Assembly: GCA_934169575.1 (NCBI GenBank)
Contig: CAKPOA010000006.1
Coordinates: 1-64,000 of the forward strand
DNA: 64,000 nt
DNA from: an uncultured Clostridia bacterium
GTDB lineage: Bacteria; Bacillota; Clostridia; TANB77; CAG-508
Reading direction: 5' to 3'
A program made the translations under genes and the position numbers. The notes under the pieces were generated by a model, which was not told the origin of the DNA, made no database searches, and saw only the letters and a list, made by a program, of their open reading frames with translations. Below, one piece after another: positions 9,263-17,689 of this stretch (the first letter of the stretch is position 1; each line of letters begins with the position of its first letter).

Positions 9263-10633
9263 TTATGACCCTGATGGTAAATATAAATCAAACAAGAAGT
9301 TACCGAAATATAGTTGAATCATTGGAACAAGTACAACAATTACAAATATAATCAATACTATACCAACAATTGCGTAAAGCACTTGAGGTAAAACTTTTGT
9401 AATAGTTTCAATAGTATTATTAATATCAAATTCCATGTAATCAACCAATTTATCCATCATTTCTGGTAAATCAGTTTGCATACCTATTTTAAGCATTTCA
9501 ATACACATAGGTGATGCCAAACCTGAAGTTTCAAAAGGTTCAATCCATTGTTCACCAATTAAAACATTGTTTATGGCTTTTTCAATAATTGAAAGCATAA
9601 CATAATTATTTACAACATTTTTACTAATATCTAAAGCCTCTTGAACCCTCATACCATTTCTTAAATTAAGTAACAGTGCTTTCATCAATCTTGAAAAATC
9701 GATTGAGAAAATAAGTTTTCCAAATAAAGGCATTGTATATTTAAAATAATGATATTTGTATTTACCTTTTGGAGTTTGAATATAAAGTACAATTGCAGCA
9801 ATAATTGCTACTAATATTGCTACTGGAATTGGCCAGTAAGTAATTATCGCATTTATAACATCTTGGAAAACAAGTGTTGCTTTTGGTATAACTTTATCTG
9901 TTTGAGCTCCTAACTCTTCAATTACAGATTCTACTTCTGGAAGAGCATATAATCCACCTACAAAAAGCATAATTATTAAAAGTACAAATTGTAATAAATT
10001 AGGTATTAATATATTTCTTAATTTTTTACTTAAAAGTGTATTACTATCTAAATATTCAACTGCTTGTTTTAGTGAATTTTCAAGTGAACCTGAAAGTTCT
10101 CCAACTCTTATCATATTAACATATATATATGGAAATACTTCTGGATAATATTCCATTGTTTTATACATATAATCTCCAGATTCAACACCTGCTAAAATAT
10201 CTTCTAATATTCCAACTAAAACCATATTTTCAGTTCCTTCAATTATTGTTGATAAAGCATGAACATTATTAAAGTTTGCCTTTTTAAGTAAATAGAAATT
10301 TTGAGTAAATACAACTAAATCTCTTTGAGATACTTTTGTAGAAAAAGATGTTGAACCCAAATATTCTTTCACATTAGAAAATGTAGTATTTTTTCTTTCT
10401 GCTCTTTGATTTATTTGTGTTGTATTTAATTGTTTTATTAATTCTTGTGCATTTGTAGCATTTCTTTTTTTCTTTTTAGCCGTTGTTGTTCTTCTCATTA
10501 CTGTTGAAATATCTATTGGTGATAAATCATTTGACTTCAACTTTCTAAATAAAGCAAGTTTACTTGTCTCTTCAACCCTATTTCTAACAATTTTCCCATA
10601 TTTATCAACAGCTCTATAAGTATATGTTGGCAT
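9263..10633 (-). CDS. pilC: Type IV pilus inner-membrane platform protein PilC/GspF
   Basis: 456 residues. The N-terminus (MPTYTYRAVDKYGKIVRNRV) is the typical GspF opening. Two T2SSF repeats follow, about 100-225 and 305-430, each with membrane helices, and a final hydrophobic segment ends before IQLYFGNFLFDLYLP. It forms the membrane platform that couples the PilB/PilT motors to the pilus. Last gene of the pilus operon, 12 bases after pilT, followed by a terminator. A lysine-rich stretch near residue 52 (TAKKKKRN) lies in the linker between the N-terminal segment and the first repeat. Confidence 0.93.
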   Translation of the reverse strand: MPTYTYRAVDKYGKIVRNRVEETSKLALFRKLKSNDLSPIDISTVMRRTTTAKKKKRNATNAQELIKQLNTTQINQRAERKNTTFSNVKEYLGSTSFSTKVSQRDLVVFTQNFYLLKKANFNNVHALSTIIEGTENMVLVGILEDILAGVESGDYMYKTMEYYPEVFPYIYVNMIRVGELSGSLENSLKQAVEYLDSNTLLSKKLRNILIPNLLQFVLLIIMLFVGGLYALPEVESVIEELGAQTDKVIPKATLVFQDVINAIITYWPIPVAILVAIIAAIVLYIQTPKGKYKYHYFKYTMPLFGKLIFSIDFSRLMKALLLNLRNGMRVQEALDISKNVVNNYVMLSIIEKAINNVLIGEQWIEPFETSGLASPMCIEMLKIGMQTDLPEMMDKLVDYMEFDINNTIETITKVLPQVLYAIVGIVLIIFVIVVLVPMIQLYFGNFLFDLYLPSGS

Positions 10634-10645
10634 TTTAACCTCCTA

Positions 10646-11767
10646 CTAATTTTTATTTTGGTCATGATCATTTTTTTTAATTTTCATCTGCATTATTGTT
10701 CTATTTAATATTGGTAAATTCTTTTCCTCTATTTGTGATTTTGCCTGATCTAAGGTTAATTTTCCTTCAACAAATAGATTTGCAAGTGAATTTATAAGTC
10801 CTATACTTCCGATTTGAGATCCACTTTGTATTGCATCTTCAATTTCAGCTATGCTTATTTTATCTTTTCTTATAATTCCCGCAACAACATTATCAACAAC
10901 CATTACCTCTGGAACCATTATTAATGAATTTCCATCAACACTTGGTAATAATCTTTGAGATACAACTAATTTTAATAATGAACCTATTAAATATTTAATC
11001 TGTGCTTGATCCCTAACTTCATAGAAGTTTATCATTCTATCAATTGTTTCAGCACAAGATTTTGTATGAAGTGTACCTATTACTAAATGTCCAGATTCAG
11101 CCATTTCTATTGCTGCTTCCATTGTTTCTTTATCACGAATTTCTCCTATTACAAGTACATCACAATCTTCCCTTAATGAATTTTTTACACCTGCACTATA
11201 TGTCAAAGAATCTTTTCCTCTTCCTACTTCTTTTTGAACAATTAAACATTTTTTTGATGTATGTTTATATTCAACTGGAGATTCAAGAGTAAGGATTTTT
11301 TTATTTTGATTTTCATTTATATAATTAATTAAAGCATTTAATGTTGTTGTTTTACCAGAGTTTGTTTTACCAGTAACTAATATTAGTCCTTGAGTTTGAT
11401 ATGTCATCCTTCTTACAATATCAGGTACTCCTAATTCTTCATATTCAGGTAATTCATTTTTTATAATTCTGAGAGTTGCAACAGGCATACTATCAGTATG
11501 TGAAATATTAACCCTAAATCTTAATCCTGCATGTTCATATGATGTATCTAATTGTCTTGTAGTTTTATATATGTCATCTTCATCAATATTTCCTTTTACA
11601 AGATAATCATATATTTCTAGCATATCATCTTCTGTTAATTCTCTTGCTTTTTCAACAGGAACTAATTTTCTTGCAATTCTAAGTGTTGGTTTATTACCTG
11701 GTATAAGATGAATGTCTGATGCATTCATTGCAATTGCATACTCTAAAATCTTATTCATATTTAACAT
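10646..11767 (-). CDS. pilT: Type IV pilus retraction ATPase PilT
   Basis: 373 residues from the ATG at 11767, which sits 8 bases after an AAAGGAG site; an upstream in-frame ATG at 11788 would overlap pilB and lacks a site. Motifs: the N-terminal ASDIHLIPG segment, Walker A GKTNSGKTTT (about 128), the LESPVEY and EIRDKETMEAA boxes, and the GTLHT histidine box. PilT powers pilus disassembly, so this organism should have twitching-type retractile pili. Between pilB and pilC. Confidence 0.93.
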   Translation of the reverse strand: MLNMNKILEYAIAMNASDIHLIPGNKPTLRIARKLVPVEKARELTEDDMLEIYDYLVKGNIDEDDIYKTTRQLDTSYEHAGLRFRVNISHTDSMPVATLRIIKNELPEYEELGVPDIVRRMTYQTQGLILVTGKTNSGKTTTLNALINYINENQNKKILTLESPVEYKHTSKKCLIVQKEVGRGKDSLTYSAGVKNSLREDCDVLVIGEIRDKETMEAAIEMAESGHLVIGTLHTKSCAETIDRMINFYEVRDQAQIKYLIGSLLKLVVSQRLLPSVDGNSLIMVPEVMVVDNVVAGIIRKDKISIAEIEDAIQSGSQIGSIGLINSLANLFVEGKLTLDQAKSQIEEKNLPILNRTIMQMKIKKNDHDQNKN

Positions 11768-11780
11768 AATCTTTACTCCT

Positions 11781-13427
11781 TTATTCATTATTAAAAATTA
11801 ATAATTTTTTATCTATTTCTTGTAGATTTGTATATCCATTAATTACTTTTTGGATACCATCTACAACTAAAGGTTTATATCCTTCTTTTATAGCTTGTTT
11901 CCTAATCTCAATACTTGATGCTCCAGACATTATCATTTCTTTTATATTTTCAGTTACATTCACAACTTCAAAAATACCTTTTCTTCCATAATATCCTGAA
12001 TAATTACAATACTCACACCCTACAGCATCATATGTTTTGGAATTTTTAGTATCAAATTCACCCCCATATTTTTCACCAATTTTTGCTATTACTTCTTTCT
12101 CAAAATCATTAAATGGGCGTTCTTTCATACATTTTGGGCATAGAGTTCTTACTAGTCTTTGAGATATTGTTGTAGCTAAAGTAGTTGCTATATCATAATC
12201 TGCAACTCCCATTTTTCTTAATCTGGTTATTACTTCAATTGCATCAATCGTATGAATTGTTGATAATACATAATGTCCTGTTTGGCTAGCTTGTATAGCT
12301 ATTTCTGCTGTTTCTCTATCACGAATTTCTCCTACAAGAATAACATCTGGATCTTGTCTTAAAATTGTTCTTAAACTTGCTGAGAAACTAACATTTTTTT
12401 CAACCTCGATTTGATTTAACCCAGGTATTCTAATTTCAACTGGATCTTCAATTGTTGTTATATTTATATCATCACTTTTTAAATAGTCTAAAATACTATA
12501 TAATGTTGTTGTTTTACCTTCACCTGTTGGAGCTGCAATTATTGTTAAACTATTTTTCTTATTTATTGATTTATCCAATTCTTTTTCATCATATGGATAT
12601 CCTAATTCAAAAATACTTTTTACATCAGAATTCTTTTTTAATAATCTTAAAACAAATTTTTCACCATATATATTTTTTTGTGATGATACACGAATATTAT
12701 AATCTGGATATAGCAAAATTCTACCATCTTGTGAATTCTGTTTTTCTTGGAACATATTTGATATAGCTTTTAATCTTCCAATTAATTGAGGTTGTTTTTC
12801 TTTTTCAATTGTTGTAATTACAAATAAATTACCATCAATTCTAAATCTAACTCTTACATTATCTGCTTGTGGTTCAATATGAATATCACTTGCTCTTTTT
12901 TCAATTGCAAGTTTTATAATACTATCTAATAATTCTGTAACATTGTCAGATGTATCAAGATCTTCCATTTTCTTTTTACTGTTTTCTTCATATTTTTCAA
13001 GCATTTCTTCAACATTTGTTTGAAATGCTATATATGGGTCAACAACTAATCCTTTATTTAACATAAGCATTTTTATGCTTTTAATATTTTCATCTTTATT
13101 TGTTATATCTGCAAATGCAACTTTTATTTTTCCAGATTCAATCCCATATGGTATAGCTAAATTTTTTTTCATTAAATCTATCGGAATATAATTTGTAGGT
13201 TCAATTGTTATATCATTTTGTTGTAAATAAACTCCTTTTCTTCCTAAAATATCACTTATTTCTTCTATTAGAATCTTCGGATCTGTTGCTTTTAAAATAT
13301 ATAATATATCACCGATTTTTCTATTATGATGTTTTTCTTGATATGCTAATGCATTTTCAATATCTTCTGCAGTAACTACTCTTCTTTTTACTAACTCAAT
13401 ACCTAAAGGTTGTTTTCTTTTATCCAT
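11781..13427 (-). CDS. pilB: Type IV pilus assembly ATPase PilB
   Basis: 548 residues. N-terminal GspE/MshEN-type domain (KRRVVTAEDIENALAYQ, about 14-70), then the ASDIHIEPQ box, Walker A APTGEGKTTT (about 300), EDPVE, GEIRDRETAEIA, and the tetracysteine zinc site CPKC...CEYC (about 436-490) that distinguishes extension ATPases from PilT. It drives pilin polymerisation. It directly follows the minor prepilin genes and precedes pilT. Confidence 0.95.
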   Translation of the reverse strand: MDKRKQPLGIELVKRRVVTAEDIENALAYQEKHHNRKIGDILYILKATDPKILIEEISDILGRKGVYLQQNDITIEPTNYIPIDLMKKNLAIPYGIESGKIKVAFADITNKDENIKSIKMLMLNKGLVVDPYIAFQTNVEEMLEKYEENSKKKMEDLDTSDNVTELLDSIIKLAIEKRASDIHIEPQADNVRVRFRIDGNLFVITTIEKEKQPQLIGRLKAISNMFQEKQNSQDGRILLYPDYNIRVSSQKNIYGEKFVLRLLKKNSDVKSIFELGYPYDEKELDKSINKKNSLTIIAAPTGEGKTTTLYSILDYLKSDDINITTIEDPVEIRIPGLNQIEVEKNVSFSASLRTILRQDPDVILVGEIRDRETAEIAIQASQTGHYVLSTIHTIDAIEVITRLRKMGVADYDIATTLATTISQRLVRTLCPKCMKERPFNDFEKEVIAKIGEKYGGEFDTKNSKTYDAVGCEYCNYSGYYGRKGIFEVVNVTENIKEMIMSGASSIEIRKQAIKEGYKPLVVDGIQKVINGYTNLQEIDKKLLIFNNE

Positions 13428-13442
13428 AATTATTCTTCCTCC

Positions 13443-13905
13443 TTATATTTTAAATTGATCATTATATGTTATATCATTTATCACAACTGTTATTTTCAAA
13501 ATCTTATCTGTATCTGAATAATTAAATATACAACTTTTAATACCAGAACATAATTCGATTTTTTTCTCTACTGTCCCATTTTTGTCTATAACTAAATAAA
13601 AAACATTATGATTTTTATTATTATATATATATTGATGTAATTTTTCATTTGAAAAATATATGTTTATATATTGTGTATTTTCTGTTTGTCCGTGAATCTG
13701 CACTTAATACATTACTTGAATTAACATCTGTTGTTATATATGATAACATTCTTGAATATTGTTCATTTGTATTATTTGATATTATTAATTCATCTGAATT
13801 TCTATAAAAATATTTTGTAAATGTTGATATTACCCCTGTGACTATTAATAATACTATTACATAAACAAGAAGTGATGTTAATGTTAATCCTTTATTTGAT
13901 TTCAT
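13443..13905 (-). pseudogene. Prepilin-like minor pseudopilin gene, frameshifted
   Basis: Two overlapping ORFs in different frames read as one prepilin. The upstream ORF (13905 to 13645) starts MKSNKGLTLTSLL, a prepilin-peptidase-type signal with cleavage after Gly, then runs through the hydrophobic helix and on to NSSNVLSA. The downstream ORF (from a GTG at 13703 to 13443) continues with a beta-rich segment (QYINIYFSN..., ending ITYNDQFKI) of the kind found in GspJ/PilW-like pseudopilins. Joining them needs a +1 shift somewhere in the overlap 13645-13703. The downstream part has no convincing ribosome site of its own. Either a real mutation, a sequencing indel, or two separate small genes. 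Confidence 0.65.
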
Positions 13906-13918
13906 AATTAACTCCTTT

Positions 13919-14371
13919 TTAACTAATTGCTGTTGATAATTCTATTTTTTGTTCTTTTCCACCTGATAAATATGTTACAATAACTTTTACTTGTTTTGCC
14001 TTATTTTGAGCTACTGTGTCATCTATTTCATTATAGTCCTGAATAGTTATTGTTAAATTATAATTGACATCATCTTTTGATATATTTATTATTCCATCTG
14101 TTGTATTTGAATTTTGCTGAATTTCGGCGGAATATAAATTTGTTATTTCTTTTTCCATATTTTCTAATGTTAAATCTTTCGTACCTATTCCTTTTGCAGT
14201 TTCCATTACATTTACAGCAAAATTCAGTGCTTTTGATTTTCTTTCTACATTTTTATTTTCTTTATTTATATTGTATATCATTGCAGTTATTGTTGGAATA
14301 AATATTAATAAAATTATGATTGCAATTGATGTATCTACACCTACAAATCCCTTATTATTTTTTATTTTCAT
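13919..14371 (-). CDS. Minor prepilin (PilV/GspI-like)
   Basis: 150 residues from the ATG at 14371 (AAAGGAAA site); the ORF extends further upstream without a better site. Signal segment KIKNNKGFVGVDTSIAIIIL: cleavage expected after Gly, and the fifth mature residue is Asp, the acidic position normally held by Glu. A hydrophobic helix is followed by a small C-terminal domain of beta strands. Presumed minor pilin that helps initiate or cap the pilus. Located between pilD and the frameshifted prepilin. Confidence 0.75.
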   Translation of the reverse strand: MKIKNNKGFVGVDTSIAIIILLIFIPTITAMIYNINKENKNVERKSKALNFAVNVMETAKGIGTKDLTLENMEKEITNLYSAEIQQNSNTTDGIINISKDDVNYNLTITIQDYNEIDDTVAQNKAKQVKVIVTYLSGGKEQKIELSTAIS

Positions 14372-14388
14372 ATAGTTTCCTTTCAAAT

Positions 14389-15201
14389 TTACTTTATAAA
14401 CCAATTATTTATAAACATTACCATTATTAGTACAATTACATTTGAAATACCTAATAAAAATCCTATTGGTAAATTATTGTCTTTATGTTCTTTTTTATTT
14501 TTGTTTGATTTTTCTTTTATTTTTTCTATCAAAATATCTGTTACTAATACTAATAGTGCATATATTAGTGTTAATATTGTCACTCCTTCTCCTGTAAATA
14601 TCACCATTATTATTACTAACATTAATGTTGATATAAAATAGCTTTCTTTTGCTTTATTTTTTAATAATATTGTGTCTATTATTAATAAAATTATTATTGC
14701 ACTTAGATACATTACATATCTATATATACTAATATTATCTATTATACATAGATATATTATGTATATTGCTAATATTCCTAAAGCATAATATATTACACTT
14801 TTTTCTATGTGCCTTTTTTCTTTATCTATACCTGCTATTAAAAATATAGCTACTAAATACAATACTAAAAAGGCAAATTTTATTATTACATCTATATTAA
14901 AATTATATATGTCTATTTTTAGTGAAAGTGCTAATAATACAAATGTTAATCCAGATAAAATCTCAAGTATTAAATATCTTGGTCTTATTTTTTGTTTACA
15001 ATTTTTGCATTTTCCTCCTAAAAATATATAACTCCATATTGGTATTAGTTCAAAAAATCCTAATTTATGATTACAATTTGGACAAAATGAATGTGTTTTT
15101 ACAATATCTATTTTTTCTGGTATTCTATATATTGCTAAAGTATAAAAACTTCCAAACAGTGTTCCCATTGTAAAAATTATTATATATAATATTATGTTCA
15201 T
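14389..15201 (-). CDS. pilD: Prepilin peptidase PilD-like, with altered second catalytic motif
   Basis: 270 residues, eight or so membrane helices. The N-terminal part has the methyltransferase-domain cysteines CPNC...CKNC and the GSFYTLAIYRIPE box typical of full-length PilD. The first catalytic Asp is present (AGIDKEKRHIE). The second motif, normally GxGD, reads GEGV (FTGEGVTIL), so the second catalytic Asp is missing. The enzyme cleaves and N-methylates prepilins at the membrane. Whether this version is active is unclear. The C-terminus carries a Lys-rich cytoplasmic loop (KSNKNKKEHKDNN). Confidence 0.85.
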   Translation of the reverse strand: MNIILYIIIFTMGTLFGSFYTLAIYRIPEKIDIVKTHSFCPNCNHKLGFFELIPIWSYIFLGGKCKNCKQKIRPRYLILEILSGLTFVLLALSLKIDIYNFNIDVIIKFAFLVLYLVAIFLIAGIDKEKRHIEKSVIYYALGILAIYIIYLCIIDNISIYRYVMYLSAIIILLIIDTILLKNKAKESYFISTLMLVIIMVIFTGEGVTILTLIYALLVLVTDILIEKIKEKSNKNKKEHKDNNLPIGFLLGISNVIVLIMVMFINNWFIK

Positions 15202-15237
15202 TTTTCTGCCTTTCTCTTATTTTCTTTTTATTTTATT

Positions 15238-15270
15238 AAAAGCATATGCATATAGCATGCATATGCTTTT
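15238..15270 (-). terminator. Hairpin after the tandem pilin genes
   Basis: A 14-bp stem (AAAAGCATATGCAT with its complement) directly after the second pilin gene and before pilD. It may partly terminate or stabilise the pilin mRNA, allowing pilin to exceed downstream products. Confidence 0.75.
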
Positions 15271-15277
15271 ATATTAA

Positions 15278-15772
15278 TTATTCCCAAGAAATAACTCCAT
15301 TAGATATAGTTCCTGTTACAGTTGTTCCATCTGAATATTTTAAAACAATTGAACCACCAACAGCTTCTGTATCAGAAGTTGCACTTGTTATTGCAGTTCC
15401 TGTAGCATTTTTTACAACTAAACCATCTGCTGTATTTCCTAAAATAGTTTCAATTTCTGATTTTGCACCTAATACTGATTTACGTATTTGTGTGTCTATT
15501 TTTGCATTTATTGTAGCAGCACCAGCTCCATTTTCAACATATACATTTTGATATGTGTCATGAACAGCTTCCGTAGCTAATAATGCGCATTTATCTTTTG
15601 CAGCACCTAATTGGTTTGCAGCAGCACCTGCTCCTGCTTTACTTATAATTCCATCTTGTCCAGATATCATAGCAATTGAGATACCTGCTAATATTATTAA
15701 TACAATAATTGTGATAACAAGTGCTATTAATGTGATACCACCATTACCTTTTAATTTTAAACTTTTTTCCAT
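15278..15772 (-). CDS. Type IV pilin, second tandem copy
   Basis: 164 residues; start ATG 15772 has an AGGTGG site, the upstream GTG does not fit. Signal: LKGNGG then ITLIALVITIIVLIILAG, with expected cleavage after the second Gly. The fifth mature residue is Ala rather than the usual Glu. The hydrophobic helix and the following DGIISKAGAGAAANQLGAAKDKC stretch are almost identical to the neighbouring pilin, whereas the middle differs and the C-terminal KYSDGTTVTGTISNGVISWE is again conserved. Likely major pilin or a paralogue. First gene before the strong hairpin. Confidence 0.85.
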   Translation of the reverse strand: MEKSLKLKGNGGITLIALVITIIVLIILAGISIAMISGQDGIISKAGAGAAANQLGAAKDKCALLATEAVHDTYQNVYVENGAGAATINAKIDTQIRKSVLGAKSEIETILGNTADGLVVKNATGTAITSATSDTEAVGGSIVLKYSDGTTVTGTISNGVISWE

Positions 15773-15805
15773 TATTCTTTCCACCTCATTATTTTTTAGA
15801 AGTTT

Positions 15806-16357
15806 TTATTTTGTTGTGTCTCCATCTTTCCAAGTAATAACTCCATTTGCGATTTCACCTGTTACAGTTGTTCCATCTGAATATTTTAAAACAATTTTAT
15901 CAGCTTTCTTTAGAGCAGCTGTATCTGTTGTTTTAGTTGGAGCATCTGCTGGAACAGTAGCGCTTGCAACTGCAGCTCCAGTAGCATCATAAACTGTAAG
16001 TCCATCAGTTGTGTTGCCCAAAATTTTTTCAATTTCACTTTTTGCTCCAAAAGTTTTTGCTTCTAATGTAGCATTTATTGTATCAGTTATTTTAGCAGCT
16101 ACCAATTTATGTTTTACATATACTTGATCATATACATCATTAACTGATTCAGCTGCTAATAATGTGCATTTATCTTTTGCAGCACCTAATTGGTTTGCAG
16201 CAGCACCTGCTCCGGCTTTACTTATGATTCCATCTTGTCCAGATATCATAGCAATTGAGATACCAGCTAATATTATTAATACGATAATTGTGATAACAAG
16301 TGCTATTAATGTGATACCACCATTACCTTTTAATGCTATACTTTTGTTTTCTTTCAT
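15806..16357 (-). CDS. Type IV pilin, first tandem copy
   Basis: 183 residues from the ATG at 16357, preceded by an AGGGGGG site. Same signal and helix (GGITLIALVITIIVLIILAG) as the next pilin, again with Ala instead of Glu at mature position 5. The middle is longer, with an Ala/Thr/Lys-rich insertion (PADAPTKTTDTAALKKADK region). It and the next gene are tandem duplicates with conserved ends and diverged centres. Confidence 0.85.
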   Translation of the reverse strand: MKENKSIALKGNGGITLIALVITIIVLIILAGISIAMISGQDGIISKAGAGAAANQLGAAKDKCTLLAAESVNDVYDQVYVKHKLVAAKITDTINATLEAKTFGAKSEIEKILGNTTDGLTVYDATGAAVASATVPADAPTKTTDTAALKKADKIVLKYSDGTTVTGEIANGVITWKDGDTTK

Positions 16358-16435
16358 TTTTTTCCCCCCTTTTCTTATTAAATATTTATCATGAGTATAT
16401 TTATTTTTCAATAAATATAACTTTAATAACTGGGT

Positions 16436-16927
16436 TTATTTTCCGTTTGTATTTTTATCTTTTGTACTTTCAAAATTTTTGTCTTTTGCATTTGAATCGT
16501 TTTTGTCTTTTGCATTTGAATCGTTTTTGTCTTTTGTATTTGTTGATTTGTTATCTGTTGTATTATTTGAATTTTCATTAGTAGCTGTTCCACTACCATT
16601 ACTGCTATTAGTATTAGAATTATTGTCTGTAGCAACTTTTGCAAATGGGTTTGATTTACCAGGTACATATTCTTTAACACTTTCGTAATTTTTCAAATCT
16701 GATTTTGTAACCTCATATTCTCCACCCTCATATGTTAATAATACATCATTATCTGTATTATCAATATTATCTGCAAGTAATTCTGTTACTGTATCTGATG
16801 CCTTATATGTTGCAACTTCTGGTATTATTTTTCTAGCTGGTAAATAGTTATAAAATATAACTGCTAATAATAACATAGTTATTAAACATACAAGTAATAA
16901 AATAATAATTTCCTTTACGACTTTCAA
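16436..16927 (-). CDS. Membrane-anchored protein with Asn/Lys repeat tail in pilus operon
   Basis: 163 residues, starting at a TTG at 16927 with GGAG 9 bases upstream. A single N-terminal membrane helix (EIIILLLVCLITMLLLAV) precedes an extracytoplasmic part and a low-complexity tail: NNSNTNSSNG, then KDKNDSNA twice in tandem (a 24-bp DNA repeat). By position after pilM-N-O it may fill the PilP role (linking the inner-membrane complex outward), but no PilP sequence motif is visible. The tail repeats are prone to length change. Confidence 0.6.
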   Translation of the reverse strand: MKVVKEIIILLLVCLITMLLLAVIFYNYLPARKIIPEVATYKASDTVTELLADNIDNTDNDVLLTYEGGEYEVTKSDLKNYESVKEYVPGKSNPFAKVATDNNSNTNSSNGSGTATNENSNNTTDNKSTNTKDKNDSNAKDKNDSNAKDKNFESTKDKNTNGK

Positions 16928-16969
16928 ATTAATGCACTCCTTTCTTTTTTAGACAAAACTAATTTGCAT

Positions 16970-17689
16970 TTATTGCGCAATATTGTTATTTTTTGTTGCA
17001 TTAGTTGTATTTGTATTTCCTGTTGCATTAGTTGTATTTGTATTTCCTGTTGTATTAGTTGTGTTTGTTGTATTTGAATTATCATCTGCTGTTTGTGATT
17101 GAGTTGTTGTTTTAGTTGTAATTTCAATATCTATTTTTATTTCTGTACAACTAAATGTTGCTTTTACACCATTTGTATCTGATATCATTTTAAATTTTTC
17201 AACTTTAAATCCTAATTTTGAATCATTTTCAATATCGTATATAAATTGAGTAACATCTGGATAATCACCTGTTACAGTAAAATTCAAATCATATCTTCCT
17301 GAAATTTGACTTGCTGTTACTTCAATTTTTATATCTACATCATTATCTTTCGCATAATTTCCAATTTTGGTCCACAAAAATTCTATTTCATATTGTTCAG
17401 TTTGCATATGTCTATCTTTATCGCTTAATAACAAAGCTTTATTCTCATATTCTGATTTAGTTTTTTGCATTGTTTCTGCTGAGCTTTCTAAAGTTTTTAC
17501 TGCACTTGGATATTTTGTACCTACAAGATCTGAGAGTTGGGCATTTGACGAATCTATTTCTTCATCTTTATTTATTATTTGTTTAACTCCCCAAATATCA
17601 ATGTTTTTCATTTCAATTCCATTAGAAATTGCAATTCCAGTAAGTACTGTTACTAAAATTAAAATCAATATAAATAATACTTTTCTCAT
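16970..17689 (-). CDS. PilO-like pilus alignment protein with Asn/Thr repeat tail
   Basis: 239 residues. N-terminal membrane helix, a coiled segment (residues ~40-85), and an alpha/beta domain (IKIEVTASQISGRYDLNFTV ... FIYDIEND) that matches the PilO ferredoxin-like fold by pattern. The last ~45 residues are TNTTN-type repeats of 9 residues (27-bp DNA repeats). It overlaps the pilM-pilN fusion by the 4 bases ATGA, implying translational coupling. PilO pairs with PilN in the inner-membrane alignment complex. Confidence 0.75.
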   Translation of the reverse strand: MRKVLFILILILVTVLTGIAISNGIEMKNIDIWGVKQIINKDEEIDSSNAQLSDLVGTKYPSAVKTLESSAETMQKTKSEYENKALLLSDKDRHMQTEQYEIEFLWTKIGNYAKDNDVDIKIEVTASQISGRYDLNFTVTGDYPDVTQFIYDIENDSKLGFKVEKFKMISDTNGVKATFSCTEIKIDIEITTKTTTQSQTADDNSNTTNTTNTTGNTNTTNATGNTNTTNATKNNNIAQ

